Shown one piece after another: positions 45,559-54,536 of a stretch of 64,000 bases of DNA. Made by a program: the position numbers and the translations under genes. The notes beneath the pieces were generated by a model that worked only from the letters and a program-made list of their open reading frames with translations, was not told where the DNA came from and ran no database searches. This DNA comes from Pelagibius marinus (GTDB taxonomy: Bacteria; Pseudomonadota; Alphaproteobacteria; Kiloniellales; Kiloniellaceae). The first letter of the stretch is position 1, and every line of letters begins with the position of its first letter. Location of the stretch: assembly GCF_014925385.1 (NCBI RefSeq), contig NZ_JACSDK010000009.1, positions 62,001-126,000 of the forward strand, in the 5' to 3' direction.

Positions 45559-45811
45559 ATCTGTAAATCCGTGCAAATGATGCGTACTTTTTGCGGCAGC
45601 TTCCGGCGTGTAAAGAGGGCCGACACTTCACTGGTTGAGCATTCGCGGCTATCGCGCACATTGGTCATGCGCTTTTCCTTCTCAGGTAGCCGGCGGACGT
45701 GGAAGCAAGAAGGAGTCTGGTTCTTTGCACTTCCACTCAGGAGAGCAAAGAACGAAGCCCCGGAATGATCGCTGTCCGCATTCAGATGATACCGAACGAG
45801 TGGATGAGCCC

Positions 45812-48800
45812 CTACAGCGGCTCCAGCACCACCACCAGGTCGTGCGGCTCGACGCGCTGGCCGGTATGGGCCACCACCTCGGCGACCTTGCCGTCCATGT
45901 CGGCGTAGACCGCCGTCTCCATCTTCATGGCCTCGATGGTGAAGAGGCGGTCGCCGGCCTTCACCTTGCTGCCGGCATCGCAGACGTTGACGATCATGCC
46001 CGGCATGGGCGCGCCGACCTGGGCCGGGTCGGCGTCGTCAGCCTTGCGGCGGATCTTGCCGGAAGCGGCGATCGCCTTGTCCAGCACCTTCACCGTGCGC
46101 GGCTGGCCGTTCAGCTCGAAGAAGATGGTGCGCTGGCCCTCGTCGTCGGGATCGCTCGTCGCCAGGAAGGTGATGATCAGGGTCTTGCCGCGTTCGATCT
46201 CCACGGCCGTCTCCTGCCCCGGCTCCATGCCGTAGAAGTAGACCGGCGTCGGCAGCACCGCGGTATTCGAGTAGGCGCGGCGGTGGGTGGCGTAGTCGAC
46301 GAAGACCTCCGGGTACATGAGGTAGGAGGACAGCTCCGTCTCGCTGATGTGGCGGCGGGCCTTCTTCTCCGCTTCCTGGCGCACGGCGTCGAGATCGGCC
46401 GGCGGCATCGTGGCGCCGCGCCGCTCGGTCAGGGGCGCCTCGCCCTTCAGGATCTTCTTCTGCAGGGCTTCCGGGAAACCGCCGTAGGGCTGGCCCACCT
46501 CGCCGCGGAAGAGGGCGATGACCGAGGCCGGGAAGGCGATCTCCTTCTTCGGGTTCTCGATGTCCTCCGGCGTCAGCCCGTTGGAGACCATGTAGAGCGC
46601 CAGGTCGCCGACCACCTTGGAGGTCGGCGTCACCTTGACGATGTCGCCGAACAGCTTGTTTACCTGGGCATAGGCCTTCTCGACCTCCGGCCACTGCTGG
46701 GCGAGACCCAGAGAGCGCGCCTGCTCCTGCAGGTTGGTGAACTGGCCGCCGGGCATGCCGTGGTCGTAGACCGAGGAAGCCCCGGCGCGCATCTCGCTCT
46801 CGAAGCCGCGGTAGTAGCGCCGCGCGCCTTCCCAGTAGGTCGAGATCTGGCGCAGCTTGGCGTGGTCGAGTCCGGGATCGCGCTCGCCGCCCTCCAGCGC
46901 CGCGGCGATGGAGCCTAGGTTGGGCTGGGATGTAAGACCGCTCATGGCGTCCATGGCGGCATCGGCGGCATCGACGCCGGCCTCCGCCGCCGCCAGCACC
47001 GAGGCCGCGGAGATGCCCGAGGTGTCGTGGGTGTGGAAATGCAGCGGGATGCCGACTTCCTGCTTCAAGGTCTCGACCAGCAGGCGCGCGGCGGCCGGCT
47101 TGCAGAGCCCGCCCATGTCCTTGATGCCCAGGATGTGGGCGCCGGCGGCTTCCAGCTCCTTGGCCATGTCGACGTAGTACTTCAGCGTGTACTTCGTCTC
47201 CTTGGGGCTGGCCAGGTCGCCGGTGTAGCAGATCGCCGCCTCGCAGAGCTTGCCGGACTCGCGGATGGCGTCGATGGAGACGCGCATGTTCTCCACCCAG
47301 TTCAGCGAGTCGAAGACGCGGAAGATGTCCATGCCCGCCCCGGCGGCCTGGGCGATGAAGTGCCGCACCACGTTGTCGGGGTAGTTCGAATAGCCGACGC
47401 CGTTGGAGCCGCGGGTCAGCATCTGCAGCAGCACGTTGGGCACCGCCTCGCGCAGGGTGGCCAGGCGCTCCCAGGGATCCTCCATGAGAAAACGCATGGA
47501 GACGTCGAAGGTGGCACCGCCCCAGCATTCCAGCGAGAAGAGGTTGGGCAGCAGCCGCGCATAGTGGGGCGCGACGGCGGTGATGTCGTAGCTGCGCATG
47601 CGCGTGGCGAAGAGCGATTGGTGGGCGTCGCGCATGGTGGTGTCGGTGATGAGCAGCTCCTTCCGCTCCAGCATCCACTGGGCGAACTTCTCCGGCCCCA
47701 GTTCGTCGAGCTTCTGCTTGCTGCCCGGCGGCGGGTCCTTGGCCATTTCGGCGGCCGGCACCTCGGGCAGGATGGCCGGGGGCAGACCCTGCCGCACCTG
47801 GAGCCCCGGATCGGGCCTGCCCTCGACCTCCTTGTTGCCGTTGACGATGACGTCGCCGATGTAGGTCAGCAGGCGCGTCGCGCGGTCGCGGCGGCGGTGG
47901 AACTCGAAGAGCTCCGGCGTCTCGTCGATGAAGCGCGTCGTCGCCTCGCCGCTCTGGAACTTGGGATGGCCGATGACCGCCTCCAGGAACCAGAGGTTCG
48001 TCGCTACGCCGCGGATGCGGAACTCGCGCAGGGCGCGGTCCATGCGCGCCGTCGACTCTTCCGGCGTCGCGCCCCAGGCGGTCACCTTCTCCAGCAGCGA
48101 GTCGTAGAAAGGCGTGATCAGCGCACCGGAATAGGCGGTGCCGCCGTCCAGGCGGATGCCGAAGCCGGTCGCGCCGCGGTAGGCGGTGATGCGCCCGTAG
48201 TCCGGGATGAACTTGTTCAGCGGATCTTCGGTGGTGATCCGGCACTGCAGGGCATGGCCGTCCAGGCGCAGCTGGTGCTGCGGCGGCACGCCGCTTTCCG
48301 GCTCGCCGATGCGCGCCCCGGCGGCGATACGGATCTGCGCCTTCACCAGGTCGACGCCTGTCACCTCCTCGGTCACCGTGTGCTCCACCTGGATGCGCGG
48401 ATTGACCTCGATGAAGTAGATCTTGTCGGTCTCGGCATCCATGAGGAACTCGACCGTGCCGGCGCATTCGTACTTCGCGGTCTGGGCCAGGCGCACGGCG
48501 GCGTCACAGAGCTCGGCGCGCTTGGCCTCGCTGAGGTAGGGCGCGGGCGCGCGCTCGACGATCTTCTGGTTGCGCCGCTGCATGGAGCAGTCGCGCTCGA
48601 AGAGGTGGATGACGTTGCCGTGGCTGTCGCCCAGGATCTGCACTTCCACGTGGCGCGCCTGGCGCACCAGTTTCTCCAGGAAGATCTCGTCGTTGCCGAA
48701 GGCGGCCTTGGACTCGCGCCGCCCGGCGGCGATCTGTTCGTGCAGTTCTTCCGGCCCCTCGATGACGCGCATACCGCGCCCGCCGCCGCCCCAGCTGGCC

Positions 48801-49309
48801 TTGGCCATGATGGGATAGCCGACCTGCTCGGCCAGCGCCTCGACTTCCTTTTCGTCGTAGGGCAGCGCGCCGGTCGCCGGCATGACCGGGATACCCGCCT
48901 GCTCGGCCAGGGCGCGCGCCTCGACCTTGGAGCCGAAGCCGCGCATGACCTCGGGCTTGGGGCCGATGAAGGTGACTCCGGCCTTGGCGCAGGCCTCGGC
49001 GAAGTCCGGGTTCTCGGACAGGAAACCGTAGCCGGGATGGATGGCGTCAACCCTTGCGTCGTGGGCGATGCGCAGGATGTCGTCGATGTCGAGGTAGGCC
49101 GCCACCGGCTCCTTGCCCTTGCCGACCAGGAAGGACTGGTCCGCCTTGAAGCGGTGCAGGGCGAAGCGGTCCTCGTGGGAGAAGATCGCCACGGTGCGGA
49201 TGCCGAGTTCACTGGCGGCGCGCAGCACGCGGATGGCGATCTCGCTGCGGTTGGCGACCAGCAGCTTGCGGAAGGGCGGCGCGGCGCGGCCGGCTTGAAT
49301 CGGGCTCAA
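45812..49309 (-). CDS. pyc: Pyruvate carboxylase
   Basis: 1165 aa biotin enzyme making oxaloacetate from pyruvate and bicarbonate. Order: biotin carboxylase (FRKLLVANRSEIAIRVLRAA, KASWGGGGRGMRVI, EVNPRIQVEHTVTEE), carboxyltransferase (TTMRDAHQSLFATRMR, LECWGGATFD, KDMGGLCKPAAA), PYC/OADA middle, and the C-terminal biotinyl domain with AMKMETAVYAD. No ATG is suitable; TTG at 49309 (LSPIQAG) has GGGGGAAG 6 nt upstream and fits the family N-terminus. The frame is open to 49489 in the tRNA direction, without similarity. A typical Pyc is ~1150 aa. Confidence 0.95.
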   Translation of the reverse strand: MSPIQAGRAAPPFRKLLVANRSEIAIRVLRAASELGIRTVAIFSHEDRFALHRFKADQSFLVGKGKEPVAAYLDIDDILRIAHDARVDAIHPGYGFLSENPDFAEACAKAGVTFIGPKPEVMRGFGSKVEARALAEQAGIPVMPATGALPYDEKEVEALAEQVGYPIMAKASWGGGGRGMRVIEGPEELHEQIAAGRRESKAAFGNDEIFLEKLVRQARHVEVQILGDSHGNVIHLFERDCSMQRRNQKIVERAPAPYLSEAKRAELCDAAVRLAQTAKYECAGTVEFLMDAETDKIYFIEVNPRIQVEHTVTEEVTGVDLVKAQIRIAAGARIGEPESGVPPQHQLRLDGHALQCRITTEDPLNKFIPDYGRITAYRGATGFGIRLDGGTAYSGALITPFYDSLLEKVTAWGATPEESTARMDRALREFRIRGVATNLWFLEAVIGHPKFQSGEATTRFIDETPELFEFHRRRDRATRLLTYIGDVIVNGNKEVEGRPDPGLQVRQGLPPAILPEVPAAEMAKDPPPGSKQKLDELGPEKFAQWMLERKELLITDTTMRDAHQSLFATRMRSYDITAVAPHYARLLPNLFSLECWGGATFDVSMRFLMEDPWERLATLREAVPNVLLQMLTRGSNGVGYSNYPDNVVRHFIAQAAGAGMDIFRVFDSLNWVENMRVSIDAIRESGKLCEAAICYTGDLASPKETKYTLKYYVDMAKELEAAGAHILGIKDMGGLCKPAAARLLVETLKQEVGIPLHFHTHDTSGISAASVLAAAEAGVDAADAAMDAMSGLTSQPNLGSIAAALEGGERDPGLDHAKLRQISTYWEGARRYYRGFESEMRAGASSVYDHGMPGGQFTNLQEQARSLGLAQQWPEVEKAYAQVNKLFGDIVKVTPTSKVVGDLALYMVSNGLTPEDIENPKKEIAFPASVIALFRGEVGQPYGGFPEALQKKILKGEAPLTERRGATMPPADLDAVRQEAEKKARRHISETELSSYLMYPEVFVDYATHRRAYSNTAVLPTPVYFYGMEPGQETAVEIERGKTLIITFLATSDPDDEGQRTIFFELNGQPRTVKVLDKAIAASGKIRRKADDADPAQVGAPMPGMIVNVCDAGSKVKAGDRLFTIEAMKMETAVYADMDGKVAEVVAHTGQRVEPHDLVVVLEPL

Positions 49310-49503
49310 GTCGAACTTCCCCCAGAATTTGCGTGAAGCGTTCTTGGTTATTGCAGCGCAGTATAAACCAAGGCAAGACCTGCGACCATACGTGACTTTG
49401 GTCCCAGCAGCGCACCAGAAGGGTCTGAAACCCGTGCCGGACCAAGACCTTAGACGCTGCGCGGCGAGCGGTCGCAGAGGGCAGAGCAACGAAGAGGGGA
49501 AGT

Positions 49504-49577
49504 TGGAGCGGGTAGCGGGAATCGAACCCGCGCGTTCAGCTTGGGAAGCTGACAGGCTACCATTACATCATACCCGC
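49504..49577 (-). tRNA. tRNA-Gly (anticodon CCC)
   Basis: On the minus strand the acceptor stem GCGGGTA/TACCCGC, D-arm with TAATGGTAGCC, anticodon stem TCAGC/GCTGA around loop TTCCCAA (anticodon CCC), and T-arm CGGGTTCGATTCCCG fold as a standard cloverleaf of 74 nt. The discriminator is T and CCA is encoded. Confidence 0.96.
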
Positions 49578-49725
49578 CCAAGGGTATCGGCGACCCCGCC
49601 AGGACAGGTCCGCCGCTGGCCTAAGGATTAGTCAGCCCCCCGGCCCGATGCAAGGGGGTTTTCAAGGTGTCCGGCGCGTCCCAAGATGGCGCCCCGCCGC
49701 CGCCCTTCCGCGAAAGCCTTCCCCC

Positions 49726-50658
49726 GTGCTGCACATCCTGCTGTCCATCGCCCCGATCTTCGTGCTGATCGTCCTGGGGCACCTGCTGCGGCGCGGCGGC
49801 ATTCCCAGCCTGGAGTTCTGGAACCTGAACGACCGGCTGGTCTACTGGGTGCTGATGCCGGCGCTGCTGTTCAACAAGACCTCGACCATCGAGCTGCAGC
49901 CTTCCGTCGTCGGCGCCTACGCGGTGGTGATCCTGGGCGCCTTCGCGGCGGCGGCGCTCTTCGGCCTGCTGTCCGCGAAGGCCCTGGGCCTGCCGGGGCC
50001 GGTCGCCTCCTCGATCCTGCAGGGCTCGGCGCGGCACAACACCTTCATCGCCCTGGCGGTGGCCGAGCGGCTCTACGGCACCGACGGCCTGGCCATCGCC
50101 GCCGTCGCCACCTCGCTGCTGATCCCCACCACCAACGTCACCATGGTGACCCTCATGGTCAGCCTGGTGCGCGGGGCGGACGAGAAACGCATCCTGCGCT
50201 CCATCCTGCGCGACCTGGCGCGCAACCCCCTCATCCTCTCGGTCGGCCTGGGCGTCGCCTGGAACGTCCTCGGCAACGGCCCGATCCCGGTGGTCCACGA
50301 CGTGACGCGGCTTTTGGGCGACGCCGCCCTGCCGGTGGTGCTGCTCTGCGTCGGCGCCAACATCCACGTCCGCGCCATGGCCGCCTCGGCCCTGCCGCTG
50401 CTGCTCTCCAGCCTCGGCAAGCTGGTGGTCTTCCCGCTAGCCATCGTCGCCCTGGCCCAGGTCATGGAGCTGAGCGAGACGGAAACCCTGGTGGCCCTGC
50501 TGTTCGGCGCGGTGCCCACGGCGTCTTCGGCCTACACCCTGGCCCGCCAGCTGGGCGGCGACGCGCCGCTGATGGCCGCCATCGTCACGGTCCAGACGGG
50601 CCTGGCCTTCGTCACCCTGCCGCTCACCATGGCGATCGCCGCGCAGATCCTCGGCTGA
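49726..50658 (+). CDS. AEC family transporter (2)
   Basis: 310 aa with ten hydrophobic segments. HILLSIAPIFVLIVLGHLLRRGGIPSLEFWNLNDRLVYWVLMPALLFNKTS begins the family's N-terminal repeat, and GSARHNTFIALAVAERLYG and LFGAVPTASSAYTLARQLGGDA are the conserved half-helix elements. GTG at 49726 is chosen because the 26 residues before it are not conserved. Anion/organic-acid efflux is the family role; the substrate is unknown. Confidence 0.83.
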   Translation: MLHILLSIAPIFVLIVLGHLLRRGGIPSLEFWNLNDRLVYWVLMPALLFNKTSTIELQPSVVGAYAVVILGAFAAAALFGLLSAKALGLPGPVASSILQGSARHNTFIALAVAERLYGTDGLAIAAVATSLLIPTTNVTMVTLMVSLVRGADEKRILRSILRDLARNPLILSVGLGVAWNVLGNGPIPVVHDVTRLLGDAALPVVLLCVGANIHVRAMAASALPLLLSSLGKLVVFPLAIVALAQVMELSETETLVALLFGAVPTASSAYTLARQLGGDAPLMAAIVTVQTGLAFVTLPLTMAIAAQILG

Positions 50659-50763
50659 GGCCCGCGCGCGCTTGATTTGCATCATGGTCCCTGCGACCCT
50701 GCGCCCCTAAGCCTGAAGTCCCGGCTGCGCCGGGCGCGATCGATCTCGGGAGGGAGCCTGGCC

Positions 50764-51399
50764 ATGAAAGCGACGATCCACCAGAAGGCCGGGCCCTGTC
50801 TCGCCGAGAGCCTGCGGCGCATCGGCCTGGCCGTCGGCCTCGTGCTGGCGGCGCTGCTGTGGCTGGCAGGCGCCGCCCCGGCGCAGGAAGCAGTCCAGGC
50901 GCAGGACGTGGCCCAGGCGCAGGACGACGTGGAAAAGCGCATCCCCGGGCTCGATCCCTGGAACGTCGAAATCCGCGGCGGCCCCAAGTGGGACCCGAGC
51001 AACGCCCCGGCGCAGCTCAAGGCGCGCGGCAAGCGTCATATCGAATTCATCCAGGCCGGCGTGCCCGTCGAGTACCGCAGCCAGCGCAACCCCTATCCCA
51101 ACGTGACCAAGGCCATCGACGCCGGGCGCGAGATCTACGAGGCCAACTGCAAAGCCTGCCACGGACCGCGCGGGCGCGGCGACGGCGACGCCGGGCTCGA
51201 CCTCATCCCCTCTCCGGCGCTGCTCACCGAGCTGACCAAGAACCAGGGCGCCGCCGACGAGTACCTGCTGTGGACCATTTCCGAGGGCGGCAAGCAGTTC
51301 GACACCGCGATGCCGGCCTTCAAGAACCGCCTCAACGAGGCTCAGACCTGGCAGGTCATCGCCTACCTGCGCGCCGGGCTGCCGCCGGCCCAGCCCTAG
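50764..51399 (+). CDS. Periplasmic c-type cytochrome (mono-heme)
   Basis: 211 aa. A signal peptide (RIGLAVGLVLAALLWLAGAAPAQEA), a linker (~30-110), and one cytochrome c domain with heme motif NCKACHGPRGRGDGDAGLD (CxxCH) and Met ligand candidate in DTAMPAFKNRL. It is an electron carrier or a subunit of a larger redox system, but no partner is adjacent. ATG at 50764 is preceded by GGGAGGGAGCC. It is separated by ~130 bp from a small secreted protein. Confidence 0.9.
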   Translation: MKATIHQKAGPCLAESLRRIGLAVGLVLAALLWLAGAAPAQEAVQAQDVAQAQDDVEKRIPGLDPWNVEIRGGPKWDPSNAPAQLKARGKRHIEFIQAGVPVEYRSQRNPYPNVTKAIDAGREIYEANCKACHGPRGRGDGDAGLDLIPSPALLTELTKNQGAADEYLLWTISEGGKQFDTAMPAFKNRLNEAQTWQVIAYLRAGLPPAQP

Positions 51400-51531
51400 G
51401 CCCTGCGGCCGGGGCCTCCCCATGACCGGGATGCCACCCGGCCGCAAGGACACCGACAGCCGGACACCCCACCTTTCCTCCTGAGAGCGGTCCCGCCGCG
51501 GGACACGCCGCAGCTAGGAAAGGACAGTCCT

Positions 51532-51879
51532 ATGAACAGCCGTCGATTTCTTTCGGCCGTCGTGACGGCAAGCGTCGTGGCCGCCTTCACCGCGCCCGCC
51601 GCCCAGGCCGCCGGCAGCGAAGGTCAAACGCCGGTGACGCCGATGCCGCAGAACCGGAACCTGGGGCACATGATCTTGCATATGGAAGATCAGAAGGCGG
51701 ACCACATCGCCGCAGAGATGGCGGACCCCATGGCCGCGAAGCAGACGGCCCTGCCGGGCCATGTCGCCCTGCCCGCCTCGCCCTATGAGCAGTCCGCCCA
51801 GGCCCTGACCCCGACGGAGCTGTGCAAGCGCTACGAGCGGCGCTTCGATACCGTCGCGGCCGCCCGGCCGCGAAGATAA
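51532..51879 (+). CDS. Small secreted protein, unknown
   Basis: 115 aa. Signal peptide (MNSRRFLSAVVTASVVAAFTAPAAQAAGS), then a mature part with MILHMEDQKADHIAAEMADPMAAKQTALPGHVALPASPYEQ. Met/His-containing and without recognised domain; one Cys near the C-terminus. ATG with AGGAAAGG upstream. A GAG-rich hairpin at 51880-51898 (CAGGGAG/CTTCCTG) follows the stop and may terminate it before htrA. Function unknown. Confidence 0.6.
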   Translation: MNSRRFLSAVVTASVVAAFTAPAAQAAGSEGQTPVTPMPQNRNLGHMILHMEDQKADHIAAEMADPMAAKQTALPGHVALPASPYEQSAQALTPTELCKRYERRFDTVAAARPRR

Positions 51880-51996
51880 CAGGGAGTTAATCTTCCTGTA
51901 GGCCCTAGGCCAGCCACCCCTCCCCATCTTTAGCTTCAAGACGCGGGGACCTCCCCCCGCACCCCGACATTCGCCAAAGCAAGGGAGAGTGCAGCT

Positions 51997-53514
51997 ATGT
52001 CGCAGATCGCAGTCGCAGAGAGGCCGGAAGGTCCCGGGCGCCCCCTCCAGCGCCCCCGTCGACGCTGGGGCGCCGGACTGGTCGCTGCCTCGGTCGTGGC
52101 CTCGGGCCTGCTGTGGAGCGGCGTCGCCGCCGCCGCCCAGGCGCCGGAGAGCTTCGCCGATCTGGCCAAGAAGGTCAGCCCGGCGGTGGTCAACATCGCC
52201 TCGACCCAGGAGGTCGAAAGGCCTGAGGGCAACATGCAGAGCATGCCCTTCGACTTCCCCGGTTCGCCCTTCGAGGACTTCTTCAAGCAGTTCCGCCGGC
52301 AGTACGACGAGCACGGCCGGCCGCAGGCGGCCCCGCGGCACGCCACCGCCCTGGGGTCCGGCTTCATCATCGACCCGGCGGGCTACGTGGTGACCAACAA
52401 CCACGTGGTCGACCACGCCAGCGAGGTGACCGTCCGCCTGACCGACGAGAGCGTCTATCCCGCCAAGGTCATCGGCGTTGACCCGCAGACCGACCTGGCG
52501 CTGCTGAAGATCGACGCCGGCAAGCCGCTGCCCGCCCTGAGCCTGGGCGATTCCGACGAGGCCGAGGTCGGCGACTGGGTCATGGCCGTTGGCAACCCCT
52601 TCGGCCTGGGCGGCACCGTGACCGCGGGCATCATCTCGGCACGCGGCCGCAACATCCAGGCCGGCCCCTATGACGACTTCCTGCAGATCGACGCCTCCAT
52701 CAACCGCGGCAATTCCGGCGGCCCGCTCTTCGATCTGGACGGCAACGTCATCGGTGTGAACACGGCGATCTACTCACCCAACGGCGGCAGCGTGGGTATC
52801 GGTTTCGCCATTCCCTCCAACATGGTGAAGACCGTGGTCGCCCAGCTGCGCGAGAAAGGCACCGTGGAGCGCGGCTGGCTGGGCGTGCAGATCCAGAACG
52901 TGAGCCCTGACCTCGCCGAGGCGCTCGGTCTCGACAAAGCCGCCGGCGCCATCGTCGCCGAGGTGACCCCCGACAGCCCGGCCGAGAAGGCCGGCCTCAA
53001 GTCCGGCGACGTGATCCTGAGCTTCGCCGGCGAAGCGATCGACGACACCCGCGAGTTGGCCCGTGTCGTCGCCCAGCATCCGGCCAAATCCGAGGCCGAG
53101 ATGAAGATCTGGCGCAACGGCGAGGCCGAGACCCTGACCGTGGTGACCGGTCGCCAGCCGGGCGCCCAGCGCCTGGCCGAGGGCGGCGGCGATGAAGCAC
53201 CGGACGGCAGCTATCACGCGTCCGCCCTGGACGCGCAGCTCGCCGCCCTGACGCCGTCGCGCCGCGCCAAGTACGGCCTGGACGAGAACCTGCAGGGCGT
53301 CCTGGTGCTCGACATCAAGGAGGGCTCGATCTTCCAGCAGAGCCTGCGCTCCGGCGACGTCATCAAACAGGTCGACGGCACCGCGGTCACCGAGCCGCAG
53401 CAAGTCGAGCGCAAGGTCGAGGCGGCCAAGGCCACGGACAGAAAGGCGGTGCTGATGCTCGTCAACCGCAACGGCCAGGATCTTTTCCTCGGCGTGAAGC
53501 TCGGCGTCGCATAG
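51997..53514 (+). CDS. Do/DegP-HtrA family periplasmic serine protease
   Basis: 505 aa. The signal/anchor region is GAGLVAASVVASGLLWSGVAAAAQA. The trypsin-like domain has His in NNHVVDHA (~134), Asp in DLALLKID (~166) and Ser in RGNSGGPLFDLDG (~239). Two PDZ domains follow (VQIQNVSPDLAEALGL, DENLQGVLVLDIKEGS). It degrades or refolds misfolded envelope proteins. Immediately downstream is a two-component pair, typical of alphaproteobacterial htrA loci. The 5' leader has a GCGGGG/CCCCGC hairpin (51943-51960). Confidence 0.96.
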   Translation: MSQIAVAERPEGPGRPLQRPRRRWGAGLVAASVVASGLLWSGVAAAAQAPESFADLAKKVSPAVVNIASTQEVERPEGNMQSMPFDFPGSPFEDFFKQFRRQYDEHGRPQAAPRHATALGSGFIIDPAGYVVTNNHVVDHASEVTVRLTDESVYPAKVIGVDPQTDLALLKIDAGKPLPALSLGDSDEAEVGDWVMAVGNPFGLGGTVTAGIISARGRNIQAGPYDDFLQIDASINRGNSGGPLFDLDGNVIGVNTAIYSPNGGSVGIGFAIPSNMVKTVVAQLREKGTVERGWLGVQIQNVSPDLAEALGLDKAAGAIVAEVTPDSPAEKAGLKSGDVILSFAGEAIDDTRELARVVAQHPAKSEAEMKIWRNGEAETLTVVTGRQPGAQRLAEGGGDEAPDGSYHASALDAQLAALTPSRRAKYGLDENLQGVLVLDIKEGSIFQQSLRSGDVIKQVDGTAVTEPQQVERKVEAAKATDRKAVLMLVNRNGQDLFLGVKLGVA

Positions 53515-53647
53515 GGGGCACTGAACGCCGGGACGCGCTGCCCGCCCCCGGCGCCCCCCTCCCGCCCTGTGCCGGGCCCTTCGGCGGAGGCCACCAAGGG
53601 CCGGCAGTTCATCTGGGAGGACTCCTGCCGGCCCGGCCCCCGCGCAA

Positions 53648-53729
53648 CGGCTCCCCGCCCAAAAAGCGCAGGGGAGCCGGGGCCCGAAGCCGGGAGCAGG
53701 GCCGTTCGGCAAAAGTCCGGACGGCCCTG
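53648..53729 (+). terminator. Two stem-loops downstream of htrA
   Basis: CGGCTCCCC/GGGGAGCCG at 53648-53656/53671-53679 and CAGGGCCGT/ACGGCCCTG at 53697-53705/53721-53729. Both have 9-bp arms, but neither has a clear T run, so they may attenuate rather than stop transcription before the response regulator. The remainder of 53515-53858 shows nothing recognisable. Confidence 0.4.
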
Positions 53730-53858
53730 CGCTTGTCCTCAAGGGCGATGCGGCGGACAGTGCCCCGCGGAAGAGACGAGTTGCCGATAGCGCAAGAATT
53801 CCCATATAGGGCGCAGCAGCGGCAAGCCGCCTGCAAAAGCCCAGCGAGCAGCGAAGCG

Positions 53859-54536
53859 ATGCGCATTCTGGTCATTGAAGACGACAAGAAGACCGCCGAC
53901 TACATCCTGAAGGGCCTGGCCGAGTGCGGCTACACCACCGACTGGGTCGACGACGGCCGCGACGGCCTGCACCAGGCCACCAGCGGCAAGTATGACGCCA
54001 TCATCGTCGACCGCATGCTGCCGGGACTGGACGGCCTGGCCATCGTCAAGGCGCTGCGCGCCGCGGAGTTGCCGGTGCCGGTGCTGATCCTCAGCGCGCT
54101 GGCCCACGTCGACGAGCGGGTGACGGGCCTGCGCGCCGGCGGCGACGACTACCTTTCCAAGCCCTTCGCCTTCTCTGAGCTGCAGGCGCGCCTCGAGGCG
54201 CTGTTGCGCCGGCCGCACAACATCGCCCAGCAGACCGAGCTGCAGGTCGATGACCTCAAAATGGACCTGCTGACCCGCAAGGTGAGCCGCGCCGGCCGGC
54301 CCATCGACCTGCGCCCGCAGGAGTTCAAGCTGCTGGAATACCTGATGCGCCACGCCGGCAAGGTGGTGACCCGCACCATGCTCTTCGAGGGCGTCTGGGA
54401 TTTTCACTTCGACCCCCAGACCAACGTGGTCGACGTGCACATCAGCCGCCTGCGCCAGAAGGTCGACAAGGGCTTCGACAAGCCGCTGATCCACACCCAC
54501 CGCGGCGGCGGCTATTGCATCTCGGCTGATGGATAG
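53859..54536 (+). CDS. OmpR-family response regulator (htrA-linked)
   Basis: 225 aa. Receiver: MRILVIEDDKKTADYILKGLAECGY, phospho-acceptor Asp in AIIVDRMLPGLDG (~51), LSKPFAFSELQ. Winged helix: DLRPQEFKLLEYLMRHAGKVVTRTMLFEGVWDFHFDPQTNVVDVHISRLRQKVD. ATG at 53859; the frame upstream is not conserved. Its stop overlaps the kinase start by 8 bp, showing translational coupling. Probably controls htrA and envelope-stress genes. Confidence 0.95.
   Translation: MRILVIEDDKKTADYILKGLAECGYTTDWVDDGRDGLHQATSGKYDAIIVDRMLPGLDGLAIVKALRAAELPVPVLILSALAHVDERVTGLRAGGDDYLSKPFAFSELQARLEALLRRPHNIAQQTELQVDDLKMDLLTRKVSRAGRPIDLRPQEFKLLEYLMRHAGKVVTRTMLFEGVWDFHFDPQTNVVDVHISRLRQKVDKGFDKPLIHTHRGGGYCISADG

Noticed and set aside
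45720-45753. GTTCTTTGC/GCAAAGAAC hairpin as a pyc terminator
   Set aside because: 16-nt loop and no T tract on either strand; too weak to call.
47027-49336. 769-aa plus-strand ORF opposite pyruvate carboxylase
   Set aside because: Antisense shadow of a complete biotin enzyme.
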